From the NCBI GenBank assembly GCA_025351425.1, contig JANXVY010000095.1:1-63746 (forward strand): a stretch of 63,746 bases of DNA. Direction: 5' to 3'. Made by a program: the position numbers and the translations under genes. Source of the DNA: Hyphomicrobium sp. GTDB taxonomy: Bacteria; Pseudomonadota; Alphaproteobacteria; Rhizobiales; Hyphomicrobiaceae. Under the pieces are notes generated by a model, which saw only the letters and a list, made by a program, of their open reading frames with translations, did no database searches and was not told the origin of the DNA. Numbering within the stretch: the first letter of the stretch is position 1; every line of letters starts with the position of its first letter. Of the stretch, positions 1-7,565 are shown piece by piece.

Positions 1-902
1 CCGTAAAACGAAAAACCGGCCCGGAAGCCAGCTTTGCGGGCCACCCGCTTGGTCTCGTCGCTAAAAGCCGTGCGGGAGCCGACTGGATAGGCGACAATAT
101 CGGCCTTGATGCCAAGTTTTTCGCGCATTTTGCGCTGGCAGGTGGTCAATTCACCGGCTTGCGCTTCGGGGTCGAGACGGGAGAGGATCGTGTGGGAATG
201 GGTATGGACGCCGATCGTCATGCCCGCATCGCGCAACGCTTGGGCATCGGCCCAATCCATCAGCAGCGGCGATTGAAGGGACGGCTCGTCATTGCCGGCG
301 GCCGCACGCAGCTCTGCAAAAAAGCGGGCTTCATCGACGCCGGCGCTTCGGAACTGCTTCAAGATCTGGCGGGTAGCGCGGTCGACGTCGCCGTGGGGGA
401 CGGCGATGGAAACCGGCGAGGGCTGGGACAATTCGATGGTCTTGCCCGCGCAGCGCCGCGTCAACCAAGCGATCCTGTCCCACCACGGGATCTGGCCTGG
501 AGCGTCGAGGTAACCCGAAACGAGGAAAAACATCGCGCAAGCGCCATAGGCCTTCAAAGCGGGCACCCCCAGCGTCAAATTGTCCCGATAGCCGTCGTCG
601 AAGGTCAGCAGCACCGACAAGCGGCGAGGTTTAACTTTGCCGTCTATGATATCGAGAGCTTCATCGGGATGCAGCAGATCGTAATGGGTCTTGAGATGCT
701 TGATTTGGCCGGCCAGCGTCTCCTGGCTTGCCGAAAAAATCTCGGTGTCGAATTCACTCGCGCCTGGGTCGCCGATGCGATGATAATTGATGACCAGCAG
801 CTGGGGCTGGTGAGGCATGGCTTCGAGCAAGGAGGCCAACCCGACTCGCTGTGAGATGCGGGCGACAATTTCACGTTTGGCGATCTTGAGACCACGCGGC
901 AC
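1..902 (-). CDS. polysaccharide deacetylase family protein, 3' part beyond the window
   Basis: The minus strand reads as a NodB-like carbohydrate esterase (PF01522). An LLVINYHRI stretch is followed by VLLTFDDGYRD around 582-617 (metal-binding Asp of motif 1), then MFFLVSG, and GVHTHSH at about 192-212 (motif 2 histidines). Such enzymes remove N- or O-acetyl groups from cell-surface polysaccharide. No signal peptide is visible. The frame is open to position 1, so the C-terminus is missing. The start is uncertain: GTG at 902 keeps the usual short helical leader before LLVINYHRI, while ATG at 818 lies just in front of that motif. Neither has a strong ribosome binding site. Family call secure, substrate unknown. 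Confidence 0.8.
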   Translation of the reverse strand, partial: MPRGLKIAKREIVARISQRVGLASLLEAMPHQPQLLVINYHRIGDPGASEFDTEIFSASQETLAGQIKHLKTHYDLLHPDEALDIIDGKVKPRRLSVLLTFDDGYRDNLTLGVPALKAYGACAMFFLVSGYLDAPGQIPWWDRIAWLTRRCAGKTIELSQPSPVSIAVPHGDVDRATRQILKQFRSAGVDEARFFAELRAAAGNDEPSLQSPLLMDWADAQALRDAGMTIGVHTHSHTILSRLDPEAQAGELTTCQRKMREKLGIKADIVAYPVGSRTAFSDETKRVARKAGFRAGFSFY

Positions 903-1045
903 GGCAATATACTCAAAGTAAAAAATAAGTTGTGTTTTCACGGCACAATGAGCGTCGACCGACCGGATAATGGACGCCAATCTGGAAATGAGCAAGCGTC
1001 TGCAGCAACAGTCTGGTTGTCGTACACGTCCCAAACGGTAGGCCG

Positions 1046-2491
1046 TCAGAGCCCGCCCATCAGGACATACTTGAGTTCTACGAATTCCTCGATGCCGTGG
1101 CGGCTACCCTCGCGACCCAAGCCGCTTTCCTTGACGCCGCCGAAAGGCGCAAGTTCCGTTGACGTGATGCCTTCGTTGACGCCGACGATGCCAGCTTCGA
1201 GGGCTTCCGCAACGCGGAAGGCGCGGCCCAGATCGCGCGTGTAGAAATACGCGGCAAGGCCAAACGGCGTGTCGTTGGCCATATGGATGGCCTCGGCCTC
1301 TGTCTTGAACCGGAACAGGGGCGCGACGGGGCCGAAGGTTTCTTCGCGTGCGAGCTTCATGGCTGGCGTCACGCCAGCAAGGATCGTGGGCTGATAAAAA
1401 TTGCCGGTGGCCCCGTGCCGCTTGCCGCCCGACAGCACCGTGGCACCGCGCGCTATGGCGTCGGCGACGTGCTCCTCGACCTTGGCGATGGCAGCAGCGT
1501 TGATGAGCGGCCCCAGCGTAACGCCGGTTTCCAAGCCGGCGCCGACCTTCAAGGCAGCGACTGCGGCCGTGAGTTTGGCGGCAAACGCGTCATAGACCCC
1601 GTCCTGAATGAGGATGCGGTTGGCGCACACGCAGGTCTGGCCCGCGTTGCGGAACTTCGACGCCATCGCGCCGGCCACGGCCCGGTCCAGGTCGGCATCG
1701 TCGAATACGATGAAGGGCGCGTTGCCGCCGAGTTCCAGCGCCATTTTTTTCACCGTGCCCGCCGACTGCCGCATCAGGATCTTGCCCACTTCGGTCGAGC
1801 CGGTGAACGTGACGAGGCGCACGCGGGGATCGCTCGTCATCACCGCGCCAACGGGGACCGGATCGCGAGCGGTCACGACGTTGAAGACGCCCTTGGGAAT
1901 GCCCGCGCGGTCGGCGAGTTCGGCCAACGCGAGGGCGGAAAGCGGCGTATCCTCGGCCGGCTTGATGACCGCCGTGCAACCGGCGGCGAGAGCCGGGCTC
2001 AATTTGCGTGTGATCATCGCCATCGGGAAATTCCACGGCGTGATGGCGGCCACGACGCCGATGGGCTCGCGCTGCACGAGGATGCGGGCGTCGGCTTTGT
2101 GGGATGGGATGATCTCGCCGTAGACGCGCTTGGCTTCTTCGGCGAAAAATTCGACGAAGTGGGCGCCATAGACGATTTCACCCTTCGCCTCCGAGAGCGG
2201 CTTACCCTGTTCCTTGGTGATCAGAAGGGCCAGTTCGTCGGCGTGGGCAAGGATCAACTCGTACCAGCGGCGCAGGAGCTTCGAGCGCTCTTTCGCGGTC
2301 GTCTTTGACCAGGTCTTGAAGGCACGGGCGGCAGCGTCGATGGCGGCGGTCGTCTCGGCGGCGCCCATTTCAGGCACGCGGGCGAAGCTTTCGCCGGTGG
2401 CCTTGTCGAGGACTGCCATTTTGGGTTCGCCCACCCAAGCGCCATCGATATAGGCCTGCTGCTTCAGAAGGGAGATGACGGGCTGGTCCAC
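1046..2491 (-). CDS. gabD: NAD(P)-dependent succinate-semialdehyde dehydrogenase
   Basis: A 481-residue aldehyde dehydrogenase of usual family length. It has the TPWNFP motif (151-156), the general base Glu253 in LELGGNAP and the catalytic Cys287 in GQTCVCANR. It closely matches the GabD subfamily, which oxidises succinate semialdehyde to succinate in the GABA shunt. The start is GTG at 2491 with an AGGA about 10 bases upstream. A perfect inverted repeat lies 26-48 bases upstream of the start and may be its operator. No gabT or permease is adjacent, so a related semialdehyde (for example glutarate semialdehyde) remains possible. Confidence 0.9.
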   Translation of the reverse strand: MDQPVISLLKQQAYIDGAWVGEPKMAVLDKATGESFARVPEMGAAETTAAIDAAARAFKTWSKTTAKERSKLLRRWYELILAHADELALLITKEQGKPLSEAKGEIVYGAHFVEFFAEEAKRVYGEIIPSHKADARILVQREPIGVVAAITPWNFPMAMITRKLSPALAAGCTAVIKPAEDTPLSALALAELADRAGIPKGVFNVVTARDPVPVGAVMTSDPRVRLVTFTGSTEVGKILMRQSAGTVKKMALELGGNAPFIVFDDADLDRAVAGAMASKFRNAGQTCVCANRILIQDGVYDAFAAKLTAAVAALKVGAGLETGVTLGPLINAAAIAKVEEHVADAIARGATVLSGGKRHGATGNFYQPTILAGVTPAMKLAREETFGPVAPLFRFKTEAEAIHMANDTPFGLAAYFYTRDLGRAFRVAEALEAGIVGVNEGITSTELAPFGGVKESGLGREGSRHGIEEFVELKYVLMGGL

Positions 2492-2516
2492 GGGAGGTGT
2501 CCTGATGCTGAGAGGG

Positions 2517-2539
2517 TTAGTTCAGATATAGTGAACTAA
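2517..2539. promoter_or_regulatory. inverted repeat upstream of gabD
   Basis: TTAGTTCA at 2517-2524 and its exact complement TGAACTAA at 2532-2539 flank a 7-base AT-rich spacer. The site lies 26-48 bases upstream of the gabD start, where an operator would sit. The regulator is not identifiable here. It could also be part of the downstream end of the GNAT gene, whose stop is at 2638. Confidence 0.5.
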
Positions 2540-2637
2540 GCGCGGGAGTTCAATTGGGGTGAGGCAAGCAGGGAAGTGAAGGCCAGGGCCCACTTGCGAT
2601 AAAGTAAGTGTCTGCGGCGACCGTCGGCCGTCTGCTT

Positions 2638-3444
2638 TCAAGGTACCCGGAAGTGTGCGGCGGCGTCTGTGTGGTGCTTGAAGCCGATGTTTGCGTAACA
2701 GCGGTTCGAAGCCGGGTTGCGCAAATCCGTATAGAGGCAAACGGAGCGCTTGCCCTCGGCGAAAATGCGTTCGCCTAGGGCGGCCACCACGGACCCAGCG
2801 TAGCCGCGCCCGCGCATGGCTGGCGGCGTGTAGACCGCGCCGATGGCGCAGGTCGTGCGCAGCGTGCGGTTGATGCAGGCAACGGAAACCGGTTCGCCAT
2901 CCACAGTCCAGAAGGCATAGCGGCCGGATGCAGCCGATTTTTTGACGTTGGCACGGTGTGGAGACGGATCGTGGGGTACAGCTTCCTCGTGGAAAGCTGT
3001 CATCCATTCAAACAAGAGGGGCGCGTCGGCGGCTTCGACGGGCCGGGAAACGCCGGGGCAGGCCGGATAAGCCGGCGGATCCGTGAGGATGTGCAGGCGC
3101 ATGGGAATAGTCTCGCAGAAGGCGAGCCCCAGCCCTTTTGCAGCGGTGACGAACTGCGTAACGGCCGGTTCGGCGCCGACGACGCCGGGATAAGCGTCGA
3201 AGCGCGTGATGCGAGCGAGTTCTTGGCATTGGACCGCGTCGAGGTTGCCCAACAGCAACGAGCGGCCTGGCGTCAGGGTGGCGCAGTGACCAGGGCCGCC
3301 GAGCGACCAGAATGCAAAGCCTGTTGGGTCTTTGAGGGCAGCCTCGATGGCTGCGATCTGGATGTTGAACGTCACGTCGTCGGCCTCAAGGGCTGGAAGA
3401 TGCGTGCGGGCAAAGGAGCCCAAGGTCTCTGCGGGCAAGGTCAT
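2638..3444 (-). CDS. GNAT family N-acetyltransferase
   Basis: A 268-residue protein. The C-terminal half carries a GNAT fold: VACINRTLRTTCAIGAVYT, then PAMRGRGYAGSVVAALGERI, the R/Q-x-x-G-x-G/A acetyl-CoA pyrophosphate loop, followed by LYTDLRNPASNRCYANIGF, a typical C-terminal signature. The N-terminal half is a divergent GNAT-like extension, as in the bipartite family of GCN5-related proteins. The chosen ATG at 3444 starts MTLPAETLGS. The frame is open another 45 codons upstream, but that stretch is compositionally unlike the protein. It is divergent from the gph-type gene. Acceptor unknown. Confidence 0.75.
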   Translation of the reverse strand: MTLPAETLGSFARTHLPALEADDVTFNIQIAAIEAALKDPTGFAFWSLGGPGHCATLTPGRSLLLGNLDAVQCQELARITRFDAYPGVVGAEPAVTQFVTAAKGLGLAFCETIPMRLHILTDPPAYPACPGVSRPVEAADAPLLFEWMTAFHEEAVPHDPSPHRANVKKSAASGRYAFWTVDGEPVSVACINRTLRTTCAIGAVYTPPAMRGRGYAGSVVAALGERIFAEGKRSVCLYTDLRNPASNRCYANIGFKHHTDAAAHFRVP

Positions 3445-3593
3445 ACGGCTAATCCAGAAAAGAACAATGCGTGACGATCGTTTTAGTGTGTCACACCACC
3501 ATGACTGTTCGGCCGGCGGATCGACCAGACCCTTGAGTCCGGGGTTCCAAACGGATAGCCCTTTGCCCGTCCCTCGCACGTTGGAGCCACAGA

Positions 3594-4292
3594 TTGCAGC
3601 CTCTCACTCTCGTATTCGATCTTGATGGAACGCTGGTCGATACGGCGCCGGATCTGATCGCGGCCACCAACCACGTGATGGCCCGGATGGGGCGGGCCCC
3701 AGCCGATGCTGCGGTCCTGCGGCCAGCTGTCAGCCACGGCGCGCTCGCCATGATCAAGGCCGCCATCGGGGCTGAGGCGTTGGATTGGCCCGAGGAGCGA
3801 CTGTATCCCTTGTTCGACCAGTTCATCAGCCATTACCAAAGCAACATCGCGTTCGAGAGCCGGCCGTTTCCTGGGGTGCTCGCGGCGCTGGATGCCTGCG
3901 CGAGGCAAGGACACGTTCTGGCGGTGTGCACCAACAAGCGCGAGAGCCTCGCCAGGCAGTTGCTCGAGAGCCTCGGCATGGACGGGCGGTTCGCGGCGAT
4001 CGCGGGGCGCGACACGTTTCCGGTGCACAAGCCCGATCCGGCGCATCTGCTGGGCACGATCGAACTTGCGGGTGGATCTGCTATGCGGGCGATCATGATC
4101 GGCGATAGCGGAGTTGACGTGGCGACGGCGAAGGCTGCGAGGGTGCCGGTAATCGCGGTCAGTTTCGGCTATAGCGCGCCGCCAGTTCAGTACTTCGATC
4201 CCGATATCATGCTCGATCACTACGACGAGTTGGCTGTGGCGCTGGAACGGTTGGGCAAAAACAGCGGATACGGCATAGTTGCCCCGTTATGA
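3594..4292 (+). CDS. gph: HAD-superfamily phosphatase, probable phosphoglycolate phosphatase
   Basis: A 232-residue HAD hydrolase. Motif I is VFDLDGTLVDT with nucleophile Asp9 and acid Asp11. Motif II lies in VCTNK. A conserved Lys follows in VHKPDP, and motif IV is MIGDSGVDV. The cap insertion and the DTAPDL element fit Gph, which dephosphorylates 2-phosphoglycolate. The start is TTG at 3594, preceded by GGAG at 3583-3586, because no ATG or GTG is available before the nucleophile motif. It is divergent from the GNAT gene. Other small phosphate monoesters cannot be excluded as substrates. Confidence 0.82.
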   Translation: MQPLTLVFDLDGTLVDTAPDLIAATNHVMARMGRAPADAAVLRPAVSHGALAMIKAAIGAEALDWPEERLYPLFDQFISHYQSNIAFESRPFPGVLAALDACARQGHVLAVCTNKRESLARQLLESLGMDGRFAAIAGRDTFPVHKPDPAHLLGTIELAGGSAMRAIMIGDSGVDVATAKAARVPVIAVSFGYSAPPVQYFDPDIMLDHYDELAVALERLGKNSGYGIVAPL

Positions 4293-4396
4293 CCTCAGCA
4301 ATCCCCCCATGTTGCCGATTTATCGCCACACAGCTCGCGACGATGGGTGGCTGATTTGAGTTCTACGCGTTCGTGTCTCCAGAGAGGATGCCTGTC

Positions 4397-4678
4397 ATGC
4401 TGAAACACTCGCTGATCGCTGCTGCTGCTGCGCTGCTGCTGCTGGCTGCGCCCGCCGCGTTTGCCGCCGATGATGCCAACAACGGCCCGACGGATGCATG
4501 CATGAAGCAGGCTTACGATCTGGCCGATCAGGCGGAAAAGAAACAGCTGCCGGACGCGAGCCTCGAAAAGCTCGACGGCATGTTCAATACAATGGAAAAA
4601 CACTGCAAGGCGCTGGAGCTGCCGCAGGCGCAGGCGGTCGCTGCGCAGATCAAGACGTTCATTGACGCCGGCAAGTAG
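4397..4678 (+). CDS. small exported protein of unknown function
   Basis: A 93-residue protein. A hydrophobic signal peptide rich in Ala and Leu ends near AFAADDANN, so the mature protein of about 70 residues is periplasmic. It is helical and acidic and has two cysteines (DACMKQ and KHCKALE) that could form a disulfide. ATG at 4397 is preferred over the ATG at 4388 because the AGAGAGG sequence at 4380-4386 is spaced correctly only for the former. It ends 10 bases before the convergent DUF482 gene. The family is not recognised. Confidence 0.7.
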   Translation: MLKHSLIAAAAALLLLAAPAAFAADDANNGPTDACMKQAYDLADQAEKKQLPDASLEKLDGMFNTMEKHCKALELPQAQAVAAQIKTFIDAGK

Positions 4679-4688
4679 GCGGTTTTCC

Positions 4689-5894
4689 TCAGTCGTGATC
4701 CTGGGCGCGGGGGTCGGTGGTTTCCGTTTTGCGGAAGGGAGCGGCTTCCGTGTAGTGGGTGGCGGCCTCGGCAACCGCTAAGCGTTCCTCTTTCAGATAA
4801 CGGGCGACCGCTTTGCGGAAGCTGTCATCCCTGATCCAGTGCGCGGAATAGGTGGGAACCGGCAGGTAGCCGCGTGCAAGCTTGTGCTCGCCCTGGGCGC
4901 CCGCTTCGACACGGGCGAGGCCATGGGTAATGGCGTAGTCGATCGCTTGATAGTAACAGACCTCGAAGTGAAGGCAGGGGTGCTGTTCGATGGCGCCCCA
5001 GTAACGGCCGTAAAGACAATCCCCCCCGATGAGGTTTAGCGCGCCTGCGATGGGGCGGCCTGCGCGGTTGGCGAAGATCAGCAGGCAGCGGTCGGCCATG
5101 GCAAGGCCTAGATGCGAGAAGAACGCGCGGTTGAGGTACGGCTGGCCCCACTTGCGGTTGCCGGTATCCATATAGAACGCGTACATCGCGTCCCAGTGGG
5201 CCTCGTTGATCGCCGCGCCGGTGATGTGCTCAAGGGTGATGCCGTTCGAGAGCGCCTGTTCGCGCTCCTTTTTGACCCCCTTGCGCTTACGCGAGGCGAA
5301 CGTCGCCAGAAAATCGTCGAAGGACTTGTAGCCGGCGTTCGACCAGTGGAACTGCTGGCCGGTGCGCTCGAGGAAACCGAGCTTGGCGATGCGTGCGCAG
5401 GCGACCTGATCGAGGAACGTCAGGTGGAGCGAGGAGACGCCCAGATCGGCGGTGAATTGGACGAGGGCCGCGGCAAGGCTCGCTTCGTGGGCGTCGTGGT
5501 CAGGACCCGGTCGCACCAGCAGGCGCGGACCGGGCACCGGCGTAAATGGGACGGCGACCTGGAGCTTTGGATAATAGCGCCCGCCAGCACGCATGTAGGC
5601 GTCGGCCCAGCCGTGGTCGAACACGTATTCGCCCTGGCTGTGAGACTTGAGGTAGCAGGGCGCGGCGGCGGCGATGGTTCCGCCTTCGCCCTCGATCAGC
5701 ACATGCTGCGCCTTCCAGCCCGAGCGGCCGCCGATGCAGCCAGCCTCTTCCAACGCAAGGAGAAAAGCATGGGAGACGAACGGGTTATGCAGCGCTGGAT
5801 CGGAATTGGCGCACGCGTCCCATTCGTGAGCGTGGACGTGGGCCATACCGGGGATGATCCGGGCGGTGATCATAGGCTCTGTATCGTCGGGCAT
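4689..5894 (-). CDS. DUF482/COG3146 GNAT-like protein (FemAB-like)
   Basis: A 401-residue protein matching the DUF482 family (PF04339), whose members have a double GNAT, FemAB-like fold. Visible family elements include PFVSHAFLLALEEAGC near the N-terminus, FDHGWADAY, KRKGVKKEREQA in the middle, and GRYWGAIEQHPCLHFEVCYY followed by EAGAQGEHKLARGY. FemAB proteins transfer amino acids to cell-wall precursors, but the substrate of DUF482 proteins is not established. The gene converges on the small exported protein gene and is divergent from the M48 protease gene. Confidence 0.8.
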   Translation of the reverse strand: MPDDTEPMITARIIPGMAHVHAHEWDACANSDPALHNPFVSHAFLLALEEAGCIGGRSGWKAQHVLIEGEGGTIAAAAPCYLKSHSQGEYVFDHGWADAYMRAGGRYYPKLQVAVPFTPVPGPRLLVRPGPDHDAHEASLAAALVQFTADLGVSSLHLTFLDQVACARIAKLGFLERTGQQFHWSNAGYKSFDDFLATFASRKRKGVKKEREQALSNGITLEHITGAAINEAHWDAMYAFYMDTGNRKWGQPYLNRAFFSHLGLAMADRCLLIFANRAGRPIAGALNLIGGDCLYGRYWGAIEQHPCLHFEVCYYQAIDYAITHGLARVEAGAQGEHKLARGYLPVPTYSAHWIRDDSFRKAVARYLKEERLAVAEAATHYTEAAPFRKTETTDPRAQDHD

Positions 5895-6037
5895 TGGTCA
5901 CCTCGCTTGGTTATCTTACGCAGAAAACGGGGCGAGGATCAGGCTGGTTGCATGACGTTCATGCGGGAAGCGCTGGAATGTGTCGCGGGCACTACCTATA
6001 CTCAGTCCACGGGTGGAAGAGCCAAGGAGCCTCTAGA

Positions 6038-6862
6038 ATGAATATGATGCGCGGCATTGCGGCCACGATGGTGGTGGCTTTGGCGCTGGCGGCGCCGGTC
6101 TCGGCCCGCGAGCCCGACGGCGACGGCGGCGTGAAGGTCGGGCGGATGTCCATTCTGCGTAATCTCGTGTCGGAGGAGGGATTGGAACAGCAGGCCGGGC
6201 TGCAGTACGACGCGCTGACCCGCAAGGCGTACCAGCAGCAGGCGCTGCTAGGCGAAAATCACCCCACGACGCAGCGAGTGCGCAAAATCGCGGGTGAGCT
6301 GCTGCCGCATGCGACGAAATTCAACGAGCGCGCCAAGACCTGGAAATGGGAAATCAACGTCATCAATTCCCCCACCGTCAATGCGTTCTGCATGCCCGGC
6401 GGCAAAATCGTCGTCTTCACGGGCATCATCGACAAGCTCAAAATGAGCGACGACGAGATTGCGCTCGTGGTTGGCCACGAAATCGCGCACGCGCTGCGGG
6501 AACACTCGCGCGCGCGCGCCGCCAAGGGTACCATCACCAACGTGGGTGCGATCGCGGTCAGCATTCTCACGGGATCGAACGCGGTGGGGCAGCTCGCGTC
6601 GGTCGGCGGGGATCTGCTTGGCCGCAAGTTCAGCCGCAACGACGAGACGGAAGCCGATCTCGTCGGGATGGAGCTGGCGGCACGCGCCGCCTATGACCCA
6701 CGCGCGGGAGTCGGCTTGTGGGAAAAGATGAGCACGTTTTCGAAGGGCGCGCCGCCGCAGTGGCTATCGACGCATCCCTCGGGCGCCGCGCGCATCCAGA
6801 CCTTTAAGGACAACATCAAGGACGTGATCGGGCTGTACGAGAAGGCGAAGAACGGGGGCTGA
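6038..6862 (+). CDS. M48 family zinc metalloprotease, exported
   Basis: A 274-residue protein with an N-terminal signal peptide (cleavage near APVSA-REP). The zinc motif HEIAH is at 147-151 in VVGHEIAHALREHSR. The third zinc ligand is the Glu of ETEADLVGMELAA. This is the periplasmic, non-membrane-spanning M48 type (BepA/LoiP-like, lacking TPRs), which degrades or helps fold envelope proteins. ATG at 6038 is preceded by AAGGAG at 6023-6028. The rhodanese gene follows 28 bases downstream in the same direction, so the two are probably co-transcribed. Confidence 0.88.
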   Translation: MNMMRGIAATMVVALALAAPVSAREPDGDGGVKVGRMSILRNLVSEEGLEQQAGLQYDALTRKAYQQQALLGENHPTTQRVRKIAGELLPHATKFNERAKTWKWEINVINSPTVNAFCMPGGKIVVFTGIIDKLKMSDDEIALVVGHEIAHALREHSRARAAKGTITNVGAIAVSILTGSNAVGQLASVGGDLLGRKFSRNDETEADLVGMELAARAAYDPRAGVGLWEKMSTFSKGAPPQWLSTHPSGAARIQTFKDNIKDVIGLYEKAKNGG

Positions 6863-6890
6863 ACCCGGGATTGCTCACAGGAGGCCGCGC

Positions 6891-7466
6891 ATGAAGTGGT
6901 TCAACGGATGTCTCGCGATCTGGCTCAGTTGCCTGCTGTTGCCGGCGGCTGCGTGGGCCTATGATGTGCCGCCTGCCAAGCAGACCAAGCTTGGCAAGTA
7001 TCTCACCGCGGTCGAGGCAGCGGAGGTCGTCATGGCCGAGAAGAACAGCGTGCTGTTTCTCGACGTGCGGGCGCGCAGCGAGATCCAGTTCGTGGGCTAT
7101 ACAAGCGAGATCGACGGCGTGGTGCCGTGGGTGGATATGACGACGCGTGGCGAGTGGGACGATGCGGGCGGACGGTTGAAGCTAGAGCCCAATCTGGGTT
7201 TTAGCAAAGCGGTGGGAGCTCTGCTCTCCCGCAAGGGTCTCGCCAAGGATCAGAAGGTGATCCTGATTTGCCGGTCAGGCGACCGTTCGGCGAAGGCTGC
7301 CAACTTGCTGGCCGAGGCCGGATACACCAATGTCTACAGCGTGATCGAGGGCTTCGAGGGGGACCTGTCCGCCGACGGCCGCCGCACAGTCAACGGCTGG
7401 AAGAACGCGGGGTTGCCGTGGACCTACAAGCTCGACAAAGCAAAAATGTTTCCACCCGTCGAGTGA
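6891..7466 (+). CDS. periplasmic rhodanese-domain protein
   Basis: A 191-residue protein with a signal peptide ending near AAAWA-YDV and one rhodanese domain. LFLDVRARSE is followed by an insertion, and the active-site loop is CRSGDRS with Cys127. This cysteine would carry a persulfide in sulfur transfer. The start has AGGAGG at 6880-6885. It lies between the M48 protease and the molybdopterin oxidoreductase on the same strand. Periplasmic rhodaneses with this layout often accompany respiratory or redox enzymes, but a specific partner is inference. Confidence 0.85.
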   Translation: MKWFNGCLAIWLSCLLLPAAAWAYDVPPAKQTKLGKYLTAVEAAEVVMAEKNSVLFLDVRARSEIQFVGYTSEIDGVVPWVDMTTRGEWDDAGGRLKLEPNLGFSKAVGALLSRKGLAKDQKVILICRSGDRSAKAANLLAEAGYTNVYSVIEGFEGDLSADGRRTVNGWKNAGLPWTYKLDKAKMFPPVE

Positions 7467-7565
7467 GGTGGGACGAACGGTTCGGCTTTATCTTGCCAGC
7501 CTCGGCCAGCCGTGCCAGCGTGCCGCACAACTTTAGTGGCATGCAGCTGAGCCAGGAGCGCCTAT

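Noticed and set aside
3486-3500. GTGTGTCACAC near-palindrome between GNAT and gph
   Set aside because: Too short and imperfect, and within the coding extension of the GNAT frame; likely chance.
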